Assembly (NCBI GenBank): GCA_026417195.1
Contig: JAOADS010000037.1
Location: 1-14,442, forward strand
DNA length: 14,442 nucleotides
Source of the DNA: Ignavibacteria bacterium
GTDB lineage: Bacteria > Bacteroidota > Ignavibacteria > Tepidaquicellales > OLB5
Direction: 5' to 3'
A model generated the notes under the pieces. That model did not search any database. It was given only the letters and a program-made list of their open reading frames with translations, and was not told the DNA's origin. The translations under genes and the position numbers were made by a program. Shown piece after piece: positions 1 to 7,762 of this stretch (within the stretch, counting starts at the first letter, position 1; each line of letters opens with the position of its first letter).

Positions 1-31
1 TATCAGAAGAATCAGTTAATTTCCTATTTAC

Positions 32-2473
32 TTACTCAAAGACAGGTTCCGATGATTCCATTTTTCCAAGAGTAATCATAGCTCCTAAATAAATCAAGCT
101 GCACAAGATAAAAACAGTCTTAAATCCGTAACTCATAGACAGAATCACAGCTAGTATGCTTCCTGTAACACTGAAGAATCCATTTATACCCCAGGCATAG
201 GCTGTTATGTCTCTCCTGCTTCCGGGAATTTTATTAATACCATATGGAAATGGTATTCCCATAAGAAATGCAAGAGGGGCAATTACTGCTATTGCAGATA
301 GAATTTTCCATGTTAGTTCTGCCCTTGCAAGTTTAAGGAACAGAATATCAGAAAAGAATGCTACTAAAATACTTAACAATGCTATAGGAATGAATATAAA
401 CAGCACTCTGTTCTTAAGTAATCCGATTATTTTATGGGAAAATAAACTGCCTATCCCTGAAAAGATAAGCATAGTAGAGATAACGGTTAGCATTGTATAG
501 ACAGGTTGACCAAGAAGCAAGGTGAATTTCTGGATCAAAAGAATCTCAATCATAATATATCCAAGCCCGAGGCATGCGAAGTAAATAACATATTTAGTTT
601 TCTTTGTAGTATCGTTTGTCAGTTTTCTGAATTTGAAATAAACTGGAAGAACTATAAATATCAGTGTTAATATTATTGTATTTATAAGCAGTATAATAAG
701 TGTTGATTCTGCTACCGGTTTATTTGCAATGGCTATTATGGCTCTGTCTGTCTGAGAAAAAGCATCTTTGATATCATTTAATGTAAGGGAAGTAAAGTCT
801 GTAAAATGCTCGAAATAAGGATTATTATCAGTTGCCGGCTCAAGTTTCAAATTCCGGTATTTACTGTAAACAGAATCAAGATCATTTGCCTGAATAATCT
901 CATTGAATATTCCTTCCTGTTTTGATGTAGGGTCCCATATAGTTTCCAGATTAAGAAGTGAAGACATTGTTTTCAGTCTCTGGATATCATATTCATCAAA
1001 GCCGCTTTTTCTGAAAATGACTCCGCTGAGATAACTTACATCTTTTTCAAATTCCGAAGGTGGTCTTTTGAAAATAAAAAACTGATTTTTGAGGTCACTT
1101 CCTCCATTTTTTTTCTGTGCAGACTTAATTGTTGTAACAAGTCTTGGTATCTGCGCTTCCGGTCTTGTGATATACAGTATTCCGTTTATGTCAAGATGCT
1201 GAAGATACTCTCTTAAGGCTTCCTCGGTTAGTATGTAGTTTTCTACCAGACTCATTGCTCCGCTGTTTGTAGCTGAAGCTGATATTGTATGAGCGCTGAT
1301 GATGACATCATATTTTATTCTTTTGCCTCTCAGCCATCCTCTTGCATCATCTGTTATTATTTTTACTCTTTTATCTTTTGCTATAGCTGTTGTCCAGTAA
1401 TGAGCAAGATCTTTTTCTATAAGGTCATTGAGTATAGGATTTATCTCAACTGCTGTGACAGACTTTGCATTGTTGGTTAGTGCTGTAAGAATTTCTCCGC
1501 CTCCCCCGGAACCCAGTATAAATACTTTTGCTGAATCTTCTCTTTTAAGTATCATAGCCAGAAGTGAAGCATCAAAGGGTGGTCTTGAAGAATCAGTAAG
1601 CACCGGAACCTTTGGAATATTTGTAGTTGAATTTCCGGCATCTATTATAGCTGTATAAACCGGATAATCGTCAACTGGTGGCTCATCATCTTTCATTACA
1701 TCTACTTTGGAAAATGAATTCCATTTAGTTAAAAGCCTCAGCTCAGGATTTGCCTGGAGGTATGTTCCGTAGATTTTATTGGGTGAAACTCTTATTGGCA
1801 GGTAATACTCTGGGTCTGTAAGGAAAAGAAAATTTATAACTAAAACAACAAAAACTGTAAATAGTGAAGCAGTCCTGAACTTTGCAGCCTTGAAGTAAAA
1901 GGAAATGGTCGCAAGGCAGGCAGATATTGATGAAAAAATAATTCCTCCTGACCCTCCGAATACAGGTAAAACACTAACAAAGACGAAACAGCTTAGCCCG
2001 GCACCTAATAAGTCATAGAAATAAAGCTCATTTATATTTTTTTTATAATGTGTGAAAAGTTTGCCTATTATGATACCACCTAAAAAAAATGGCAGAGCTG
2101 TTACTGTGAAATACAGAGGAATGTAAAAAAACTGAGAAGTATCTACAAGAAGACTGAACGGATCAAAAGGAATTTTGTTGATGATTGTGAATGAAAATAT
2201 TATAGATATTGAATATAAAAGTGATGTGATAAGAAGAAAAGTGTTAATCTCTGCCTTATTGATTTTTTCAGAAAGAATAATTGTGATTGCACTTATCCCC
2301 AGTCCAAGTAGTGAAATACTTATTATCATGAATGCGAAATGATACCATAATGTAACGGATAATGTTCTGATAAGGGTAAATTCAAGCAAGAGCATGCTTA
2401 GGGAAACAAGAAATATCCCGGTTTTCTGATAATTATTTAATACGGATTTATCTTTTATTAATTTTTCTCTCAA
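32..2473 (-). CDS. Multi-pass membrane protein with a spermidine-synthase-like SAM-binding domain
   Basis: This 813-residue inner-membrane protein has a Rossmann methyltransferase/spermidine-synthase-like domain between two hydrophobic blocks. About seven likely membrane segments span residues 17-218 and about seven more span 588-802. The SAM-type loop GSGGGGE lies at 321-327, with acidic E343 after the next strand and DD at 375-376. The motif PATDNNPYF (546-554) and the C-terminal AWGINGFFSVTGS stretch (760-772) resemble membrane proteins usually annotated as 'spermidine synthase'. After strand YDVII (388-392) comes SAHTISASA where true aminopropyltransferases have an Asp-containing D(S/T)xDP-like motif, so polyamine synthesis is doubtful and the substrate is unknown. 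The start is TTG: the frame is open upstream without ATG/GTG/TTG back to a stop at 2507-2509, and the first ATG (M27) falls inside the first membrane segment. No clear Shine-Dalgarno is seen. It begins 16 nt after rng, so it is probably the third gene of the rho-rng operon. Confidence 0.8.
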   Translation of the reverse strand: MREKLIKDKSVLNNYQKTGIFLVSLSMLLLEFTLIRTLSVTLWYHFAFMIISISLLGLGISAITIILSEKINKAEINTFLLITSLLYSISIIFSFTIINKIPFDPFSLLVDTSQFFYIPLYFTVTALPFFLGGIIIGKLFTHYKKNINELYFYDLLGAGLSCFVFVSVLPVFGGSGGIIFSSISACLATISFYFKAAKFRTASLFTVFVVLVINFLFLTDPEYYLPIRVSPNKIYGTYLQANPELRLLTKWNSFSKVDVMKDDEPPVDDYPVYTAIIDAGNSTTNIPKVPVLTDSSRPPFDASLLAMILKREDSAKVFILGSGGGGEILTALTNNAKSVTAVEINPILNDLIEKDLAHYWTTAIAKDKRVKIITDDARGWLRGKRIKYDVIISAHTISASATNSGAMSLVENYILTEEALREYLQHLDINGILYITRPEAQIPRLVTTIKSAQKKNGGSDLKNQFFIFKRPPSEFEKDVSYLSGVIFRKSGFDEYDIQRLKTMSSLLNLETIWDPTSKQEGIFNEIIQANDLDSVYSKYRNLKLEPATDNNPYFEHFTDFTSLTLNDIKDAFSQTDRAIIAIANKPVAESTLIILLINTIILTLIFIVLPVYFKFRKLTNDTTKKTKYVIYFACLGLGYIMIEILLIQKFTLLLGQPVYTMLTVISTMLIFSGIGSLFSHKIIGLLKNRVLFIFIPIALLSILVAFFSDILFLKLARAELTWKILSAIAVIAPLAFLMGIPFPYGINKIPGSRRDITAYAWGINGFFSVTGSILAVILSMSYGFKTVFILCSLIYLGAMITLGKMESSEPVFE

Positions 2474-2489
2474 TTCAGTAAACGGATTT

Positions 2490-4064
2490 TCAGGAGTATT
2501 TATCTGTTATATCTTCACCTGTTTTAGCCTGAATGAAACGGAATTCCTGAAAAGCCAGACTCGGATCTTCAACTAAGTTTATCCTCATAAGGTATTTAAA
2601 GGAAAGTTTTGTCAGCGAGCTGATTGTTCCTTCTCGTAAGTTTTTATATACCATAGGATGGACTTTAAGTATAAGTTTGCCTGTGCTCAAACGCTTATTC
2701 TCAAGTTTATATCTGTTAATCCATCTTTCTATCCTTGTGATAATATTATCTGAACTTTCAATAATCCCGCTTCCTCCGCACAGAGGACATTGTTCGGTTA
2801 TGGAACGGATTACATTTTCCCGTACTCTTTGTCTTGTAATCTGAATTATTCCAAATTCAGACATTGGAAGTATGGTTGATTTTGCCCTGTCTTTTTTGAA
2901 TTCCTTTTTTAATTCTTCATATATTTTTCTCTTATTTTTTTCTTCATAAACATCTATGAAGTCTATTACTATTATACCACCAAGGTCCCGAAGTCTTATC
3001 TGTCTCACTATTTCCGGAATAGCTTCAAGATTGGTTTTAAGTGAATTTGTTTCCTGATCTTTGCTCTTTGCGTATTTCCCGCTGTTAACATCTATTACAT
3101 ACATTGCCTCAGTTTTTTCTATAACTATATGTCCTCCTATACGAAGGGGAATACGTTTACTCAATGTATTATGAATTTCATTTTCTATTCCATAAAGATC
3201 AAACAAAGGCTTCTCTGCTTTATATAACTCAACTTTTCCGAGAAATTCCGGTGAGTTACTTTTAAGATAGGTAATGATTTCTTTGTGAAGTTTTTTTGAA
3301 TCTGTTAAAACCTTTTCTACTTCGTCCCTGAACAAATCCCTTATTACGCTGGAAGTAACCGAAAGGTCTTTGTATAAAAGTGTAGGAGGGTTACTTTTCC
3401 TTACAGTTTTTTCAATTTTATCCCAGTTTCTTCTGAGATTTTCAAGATCTTCTATTATGGAATTTTCGTCCTGATCCTCAGCGACTGTTCTTATAATTGC
3501 ACCGAATTCAAGATTGTTTCGTTTTCTATATTCCCTGACTATGTTTTTCAGCCTTTTCTTTTCACGTATATTGAGGATTTGTTTTGAAGCATTAATTCTT
3601 CTCTCAAATGGCAGATAAACTAAATATCTGCCCGGAAGAGATATTTTAGAAGTAACTCTGACACCTTTATTCCCTACAGGTTCCTTGGTTATCTGGACTA
3701 TGATTTTCTGACCTCTCTCAAGTTTCGGAATGTTATTTCTATGTGAAGGCTGGATTTGCGAATGACTGCTTTTGAGTTCTTTTTCATCATCTTCATCATC
3801 AAACTCATCTTCAAGTAATTCATTGACTTCATCAGAATAATGGCCTATATCAGAAAAGTGAAGGAAGGCATCTTGTTTGAATCCTATGTCTATGAATGCG
3901 GCTTTTATTCCTGGGATTACTTTTGCAACTTTACCTAGATATATGTCTCCGATAACTCTCTCATATTCTTCATTTTCTATGAATAGTTCTGTTAATTTAC
4001 CATCTTCTATGATTGCTATTCTGTTTTCATTACCAGCTGAGCTGATGAGGATTTGTTTTTTCAT
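2490..4064 (-). CDS. rng: Ribonuclease G/E family endoribonuclease
   Basis: This endoribonuclease of the RNase E/G family cleaves single-stranded AU-rich RNA and acts in rRNA maturation and mRNA decay. At 524 residues it is slightly longer than typical RNase G and lacks the long C-terminal scaffold of E. coli RNase E. The N-terminal S1 RNA-binding domain (about 36-140, starting VIGDIYLGKV) is interrupted by an acidic insert at 79-98. The DNase I-like catalytic core carries the Mg2+ ligands D325 (IDVNSG) and D368 (IDFID). The CPLC pair (C426, C429) corresponds to the zinc-link cysteines that hold the dimer. The ATG start fits the conserved MKKQILIS opening; there is no good Shine-Dalgarno. It follows rho by 51 nt and precedes the SAM-domain membrane protein by 16 nt, so co-transcription is likely. 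A small inverted repeat (4066-4082) abuts its start codon. Identity is secure; RNase G rather than E is inferred from length. Confidence 0.95.
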   Translation of the reverse strand: MKKQILISSAGNENRIAIIEDGKLTELFIENEEYERVIGDIYLGKVAKVIPGIKAAFIDIGFKQDAFLHFSDIGHYSDEVNELLEDEFDDEDDEKELKSSHSQIQPSHRNNIPKLERGQKIIVQITKEPVGNKGVRVTSKISLPGRYLVYLPFERRINASKQILNIREKKRLKNIVREYRKRNNLEFGAIIRTVAEDQDENSIIEDLENLRRNWDKIEKTVRKSNPPTLLYKDLSVTSSVIRDLFRDEVEKVLTDSKKLHKEIITYLKSNSPEFLGKVELYKAEKPLFDLYGIENEIHNTLSKRIPLRIGGHIVIEKTEAMYVIDVNSGKYAKSKDQETNSLKTNLEAIPEIVRQIRLRDLGGIIVIDFIDVYEEKNKRKIYEELKKEFKKDRAKSTILPMSEFGIIQITRQRVRENVIRSITEQCPLCGGSGIIESSDNIITRIERWINRYKLENKRLSTGKLILKVHPMVYKNLREGTISSLTKLSFKYLMRINLVEDPSLAFQEFRFIQAKTGEDITDKYS

Positions 4065-4065
4065 A

Positions 4066-4082
4066 TTAAGATCTGTTCTTAA
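4066..4082 (-). promoter_or_regulatory. Inverted repeat next to the rng start codon
   Basis: Read on the minus strand, the arms TTAAGA and TCTTAA are exact reverse complements separated by 5 nt (ACAGA), ending 1 nt before the rng ATG. The hairpin would occupy the place of the ribosome binding site in the 51-nt rho-rng gap. It is A/T-rich and weak, so a regulatory role is speculative. Confidence 0.25.
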
Positions 4083-4115
4083 CCCTTCATGTCATTTTTA
4101 ATAGGAGGCAGGATA

Positions 4116-5489
4116 TCAGGAGTTCATGCTTTTCAGGAATTCTTTGTTGTTCTTTGTCCCTTTCATTTTTTCAAGCAGAAACTCCATAGCTTCAATTGGA
4201 GAAAAATCACTTAATATCTTCCTAAGTAGCCAGACTTTACTGAGTTCTTCTTCGGTGAGGAGTAATTCTTCTTTTCTGGTTCCAGAGCGGTTAATGTCAA
4301 TTGCCGGGAAAATCCTTCTGTCTGCGAGCTTTCTGTCAAGTACGATTTCCATATTTCCCGTTCCTTTGAATTCTTCAAATATAACTTCGTCCATACGGCT
4401 TCCAGTTTCAATGAGAGCAGTTGCTATTATTGTTAGACTACCTCCTTCTTCTATATTTCTTGCTGCTCCGAAAAATCTCTTTGGTCTGTGAAGAGCATTT
4501 GCATCTACACCACCTGATAATATTTTTCCGCTGTGAGGGACTACGGTATTATGAGCTCTTGCAAGTCTGGTTATACTGTCAAGTAATATCACAACATCTT
4601 TTTTTGCTTCAGTCAGTCTTTTTGCTTTTTCGAGAACTATATCAGAAACCTGAACGTGCCTCTCAGGAGGTTCATCAAATGTTGAACTTACTACTTCAGC
4701 TTTTACAGATCTTTCCATATCTGTTACCTCCTCAGGTCTTTCATCTATCAATAATACAATTAACTCAACTTCAGGATGATTTTTTGAAATTGCGTTTGCT
4801 ATTTGCTGAAGAAGAATGGTTTTCCCGGCTTTGGGTGGTGAGACTATCATGCCTCTGTTACCTTTACCTATAGGAGTAAAGAGGTTCATTATTCTGGTTG
4901 CATATTCCGAAGGGCCTGCTTCAAGGTTAAGCCTTTCATTAGCATAGAGAGGTGTAAGATTATCGAACAGTATCCTTTCCCTAGTTTTTTCCGGGCTCAT
5001 ACCGTTTACTTCGTCAACTCTCAGCAATGCAAAAAATCTTTCGCCTTCTTTCGGTGGTCTTACCTGACCACTTATTGTATCTCCGGTTCTTAAGGCAAAC
5101 TTTTTTATCTGTGATGGAGAAACGTAAACATCATCTGGTGACGAAAGATAGTTATAATCTGCAGATCGCAGAAATCCATAGCCATCCGGCAAGACATCCA
5201 ACACACCTTTCGAAATGGCTATTCCTTCATTAGGAGTGCCATGTTCTAGTATCTTGTAAATAAGTTCCTGCTTGCGGAGATCTGTATAACCGTTAATACC
5301 CAGATTTTTCGCAATCTCGTATAATTCGCTTATTTTTTTCTTTTTAAGGTTTTCTCCGTTCAGGACTGTTTTTTTAGGATCTGATATTTTATCCATTACT
5401 CTGGAATCATGTGCTCTGTGTTCCTGAAATTTATGACCGGAAATCCTTGATTCCGGGCTTTTTAGTTCATCTTTTTTGTCAGAAGACAT
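4116..5489 (-). CDS. rho: Transcription termination factor Rho
   Basis: Rho is the hexameric RNA-dependent ATPase/helicase that ends transcription at rut sites. The 457 residues comprise a basic, Ser/Lys-rich N-terminal extension (1-48), the Rho N-terminal helical domain (about 50-84), a cold-shock/OB RNA-binding domain with the RNP1-like DGYGFLRS (102-109), and the RecA-type motor. Walker A is SPPKAGKT (217-224). DERPEEVTDM (249-258) carries the catalytic-Glu region, Walker B is VVILLDS ending around D304, and the Q-loop SGGVDANAL is at 325-333. Length exceeds E. coli Rho (419 aa) mainly because of the N-terminal extension. The ATG start is supported by the promoter and leader upstream; no Shine-Dalgarno is visible. 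It is the first gene of the rho-rng-membrane SAM protein unit and is divergent from nfeD. Confidence 0.98.
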   Translation of the reverse strand: MSSDKKDELKSPESRISGHKFQEHRAHDSRVMDKISDPKKTVLNGENLKKKKISELYEIAKNLGINGYTDLRKQELIYKILEHGTPNEGIAISKGVLDVLPDGYGFLRSADYNYLSSPDDVYVSPSQIKKFALRTGDTISGQVRPPKEGERFFALLRVDEVNGMSPEKTRERILFDNLTPLYANERLNLEAGPSEYATRIMNLFTPIGKGNRGMIVSPPKAGKTILLQQIANAISKNHPEVELIVLLIDERPEEVTDMERSVKAEVVSSTFDEPPERHVQVSDIVLEKAKRLTEAKKDVVILLDSITRLARAHNTVVPHSGKILSGGVDANALHRPKRFFGAARNIEEGGSLTIIATALIETGSRMDEVIFEEFKGTGNMEIVLDRKLADRRIFPAIDINRSGTRKEELLLTEEELSKVWLLRKILSDFSPIEAMEFLLEKMKGTKNNKEFLKSMNS

Positions 5490-5588
5490 ATTGAATAAAT
5501 TAATTATGAAATATCAAGTGGAAAGTATTTCTGATTAAAGGAATATAAATATTAATTACTTTGGGTTAGGTATTATTTTCCAGACGAG
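5490..5588 (-). promoter_or_regulatory. Predicted rho 5' leader, C-rich and G-poor
   Basis: If transcription starts just downstream of the predicted -10 box, the rho mRNA has a leader of about 100 nt. Counting bases in this stretch gives 17 C against 6 G in the RNA sense, with C clusters such as CCTAACCC and TTTCCAC. C-over-G, unstructured RNA is the composition Rho binds, so autogenous attenuation, as known for E. coli rho, is plausible. It is inferred from composition only. Confidence 0.3.
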
Positions 5589-5594
5589 ATTAAA

Positions 5595-5625
5595 CAAATA
5601 TAATTAATGGTGTAATATTTTTCAA
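5595..5625 (-). promoter_or_regulatory. Predicted rho operon promoter
   Basis: On the minus strand a TTGAAA box (5625-5620) lies 17 nt from TATATT (5602-5597), a good sigma-70-type match. The same site reads TATATTTG (5602-5595), matching the TAnnTTTG -7 box described for Bacteroidetes, with TTG 20 nt upstream. It lies about 100 nt before the rho ATG. On the plus strand a TATAAT (5599-5604) overlaps this -10 and could serve nfeD, but its -35 region is poor. Confidence 0.55.
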
Positions 5626-5676
5626 TAGCATATCTAAATATAGGGTAAATTTATCTTTTTTTATTTATTTTAGTTC

Positions 5677-6963
5677 ATGTTTCATTTGCTGATAAAACAT
5701 TCTATATTGTGCACTCTGATATGCTCGACTCTTCTTAGCGGAGACATCCTTTTAATTCGTATAGATGGTTCAATTAACCCTTCAACTTCAGATTATATAA
5801 GAAAAGCTATTAATGAAGCTAAAAGCAAAAATGCTGAATGTTTAATAATTGAACTTAATACTCCGGGAGGACTTTTAAAGTCAACAAGATATATAGTAAG
5901 TGATTTATTGACTTCACCTGTGCCTGTAATTGTATATGTGTCACCCGGCGGTTCCCAAGCTGCCTCTGCAGGTGTTTTCATTACTCTTGCTGCCAATATA
6001 GCAGCAATGGCTCCGGGAACCAATATAGGTGCATCACATCCTGTAGGTGGAGGTGGTGAAAAAATGGATTCAGTTATGAATGAGAAGGTTACAAATGACG
6101 CTGCAGCATTCATCCGTTCTATAAGTGAGAAAAGAAAAAGAAACATTAAATGGGCTGAAGATGCTGTAAGGTTAAGTGTTTCTATAACTGAAAGGGAAGC
6201 TCTTGATTCAAATGTCATAGACTTAGTAGCAACCGATCTGAATGACCTTATTCAGAAAATAAACGGCAGAGAAGTGGAAACTTCGGAAGGTAAAAAGATA
6301 CTTAATACTGCTAATTCAAAAATTATAAATTATCAAAAGAGCTGGTTTCAGAACATTCTTGATATAATAAGCGATCCTAATATAGCCTATATACTCATGA
6401 TGATAGGTTTATGGGGTATAATTCTTGAGTTTTATAACCCGGGTACAGTTTTGCCCGGTGTTGTGGGTGTGATATGTCTTATATTAGGTCTTTATGGTTT
6501 ACATACACTGCCTATCAATTATGCCGGTGCGGCATTAATAATACTCGGTATTATATTATTCATACTTGAAATAAAAGTTACGAGCTATGGTATGCTTACT
6601 GTTGGAGGTATAATTTCCGTTTTTCTTGGTTCCATGATGCTTATTGATCCCAGTTCACCTCTCGAATCAGCTATAGATATATCAATGAATGTAATTATTT
6701 TAACTGTAATTATAATTGCTGTTTTATTTTCATTACTAGCCTGGATGGTTCTCAAAGCACATAAACGGAAAGCTATGACAGGTGAGTCCGGAATCATTGG
6801 TGAAATAGCAGAAGCACTAACTGATATAAAATCTGGTGAGGGTAGTGTCAAACTAATGGGTGAAATATGGAATGCTGTTTCGGATGAAGAAATAAAGAAA
6901 GGAGACAAGGTTATAGTAAAAAGTGTGGATGGTCTTACTTTGAAAGTTAAAAAAAATTATTAA
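5677..6963 (+). CDS. NfeD-family membrane serine protease (long form, ClpP-like)
   Basis: This membrane-bound serine protease belongs to the long NfeD family, related to archaeal PH1510, which cleaves hydrophobic segments of its stomatin partner. An N-terminal signal/anchor (about 1-20) leads to a ClpP/Clp-class protease domain (24-195). The nucleophile is expected at S97 (QAASAGV) and the general-base lysine at K137 (EKVTNDAAAF), the positions expected from the Ser-Lys dyad of the family; ELNTPGGLL (59-67) and PGTNIGASHP (113-122) are further family motifs. Five membrane segments follow (about 234-252, 258-275, 281-299, 303-321, 336-358), then a C-terminal OB-fold NfeD domain (365-426). All catalytic parts appear intact. 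The ATG opens directly into the signal sequence; no Shine-Dalgarno is evident. The slipin gene follows after 25 nt, the standard partner arrangement, implying a shared role in membrane quality control. Confidence 0.93.
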   Translation: MFHLLIKHSILCTLICSTLLSGDILLIRIDGSINPSTSDYIRKAINEAKSKNAECLIIELNTPGGLLKSTRYIVSDLLTSPVPVIVYVSPGGSQAASAGVFITLAANIAAMAPGTNIGASHPVGGGGEKMDSVMNEKVTNDAAAFIRSISEKRKRNIKWAEDAVRLSVSITEREALDSNVIDLVATDLNDLIQKINGREVETSEGKKILNTANSKIINYQKSWFQNILDIISDPNIAYILMMIGLWGIILEFYNPGTVLPGVVGVICLILGLYGLHTLPINYAGAALIILGIILFILEIKVTSYGMLTVGGIISVFLGSMMLIDPSSPLESAIDISMNVIILTVIIIAVLFSLLAWMVLKAHKRKAMTGESGIIGEIAEALTDIKSGEGSVKLMGEIWNAVSDEEIKKGDKVIVKSVDGLTLKVKKNY

Positions 6964-6976
6964 ACAAATAAACATA

Positions 6977-6983
6977 AAGAGGT
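6977..6983 (+). promoter_or_regulatory. Shine-Dalgarno site of the slipin gene
   Basis: AAGAGGT ends 5 nt before the slipin ATG at 6989. It is one of only two clear Shine-Dalgarno sites in the window and fixes the slipin start. Confidence 0.7.
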
Positions 6984-6988
6984 AAAAT

Positions 6989-7759
6989 ATGGAAGCTGTA
7001 ATAGTTACATTTTTTTTCTTTGCGTTTTTATTTTTCCTGATTTTGCTTTTCAGTATGATTAAAGTCCTCAGAGAGTATGAAAGAGGAGTTGTTTTCAGGC
7101 TTGGAAGATATGTAGCTACAAAGGGACCCGGGCTGATCATACTTATACCAATCATAGATAAAATGGTGAAAGTTAGTCTGCGAACACTAGTTATGGATGT
7201 ACCTTCTCAGGACATTGTTACGAGAGACAATATATCTGTAAAGGTTAATGCTGTAGTATATTTCCGAGTTATACAGCCCAATAAGGCGGTCATAGAAGTA
7301 CAGGATTTTCTCTTTGCTACTTCTCAGATTGCACAGACAACTCTAAGAAGTGTTTTAGGACAGTCAGAGCTGGATGAACTTTTATCTGAGCGTGAGGCAA
7401 TAAATCAAAGATTACAAAGGATAATTGATGAACATACTGGTCCTTGGGGTATCAAGGTTTCAAATGTAGAAGTTAAACAAATAGACCTACCTATAGAAAT
7501 GCAGAGGGCAATGGCACGACAGGCAGAAGCAGAAAGGGAAAGAAGAGCAAAGATTATACATGCTGACGGTGAATATCAGGCTTCGCAGAAACTTGCTGAT
7601 GCTGCTGAAGTGATCAACAGGCAACCTGTTTCTTTACAGTTAAGATACCTTCAGACATTAACGGATATAGCAACTGAGAAGAACTCAACTATTATATTCC
7701 CCTTGCCGATTGACATAATATCTCAGTTTATGGAGTTAATGGGGAAGAAACAAACTTAA
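6989..7759 (+). CDS. Slipin (SPFH/stomatin/prohibitin-family membrane scaffold)
   Basis: This SPFH-domain protein of the slipin (stomatin-like) group is 256 residues long, typical for the family. A single N-terminal hydrophobic hairpin or segment (about 3-25) anchors it, followed by the SPFH opening VLREYERGVVFRLGR (26-40) and the family block DVPSQDIVTRDNISVKVNAV (70-89). LRSVLGQSELDELLSER (119-135) and the Ala/Glu/Arg-rich coiled-coil region (about 172-206) are also characteristic. Such proteins oligomerise into membrane rings or microdomains. Here it follows the NfeD protease, and in archaeal pairs the protease cuts the C-terminal hydrophobic part of the stomatin; the IIFPLPIDII segment (235-244) is the analogous region. 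A good Shine-Dalgarno supports the ATG. It converges with dnaG, with 3 nt between the stop codons. Confidence 0.95.
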   Translation: MEAVIVTFFFFAFLFFLILLFSMIKVLREYERGVVFRLGRYVATKGPGLIILIPIIDKMVKVSLRTLVMDVPSQDIVTRDNISVKVNAVVYFRVIQPNKAVIEVQDFLFATSQIAQTTLRSVLGQSELDELLSEREAINQRLQRIIDEHTGPWGIKVSNVEVKQIDLPIEMQRAMARQAEAERERRAKIIHADGEYQASQKLADAAEVINRQPVSLQLRYLQTLTDIATEKNSTIIFPLPIDIISQFMELMGKKQT

Positions 7760-7762
7760 TGT

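Noticed and set aside
16..31. Possible start of another minus-strand gene after the membrane SAM protein
   Set aside because: AGGAAA is present on the minus strand, but no ATG, GTG or TTG follows within the window, so nothing can be supported.
3783..3815. Tandem-like TCATCATCTTCATCATC stretch within rng
   Set aside because: It encodes the acidic Asp/Glu insert of the S1 domain; low complexity reflects the protein, not a DNA repeat element.
4421..4873. 150-residue plus-strand open frame opposite rho
   Set aside because: It is a Leu-rich translation of the antisense of rho, whose frame encodes all Rho motifs; there is no ribosome site or recognisable domain.
5793..6218. 141-residue minus-strand open frame opposite nfeD
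   Set aside because: It lies wholly inside the conserved protease domain on the other strand and looks like a shadow frame.
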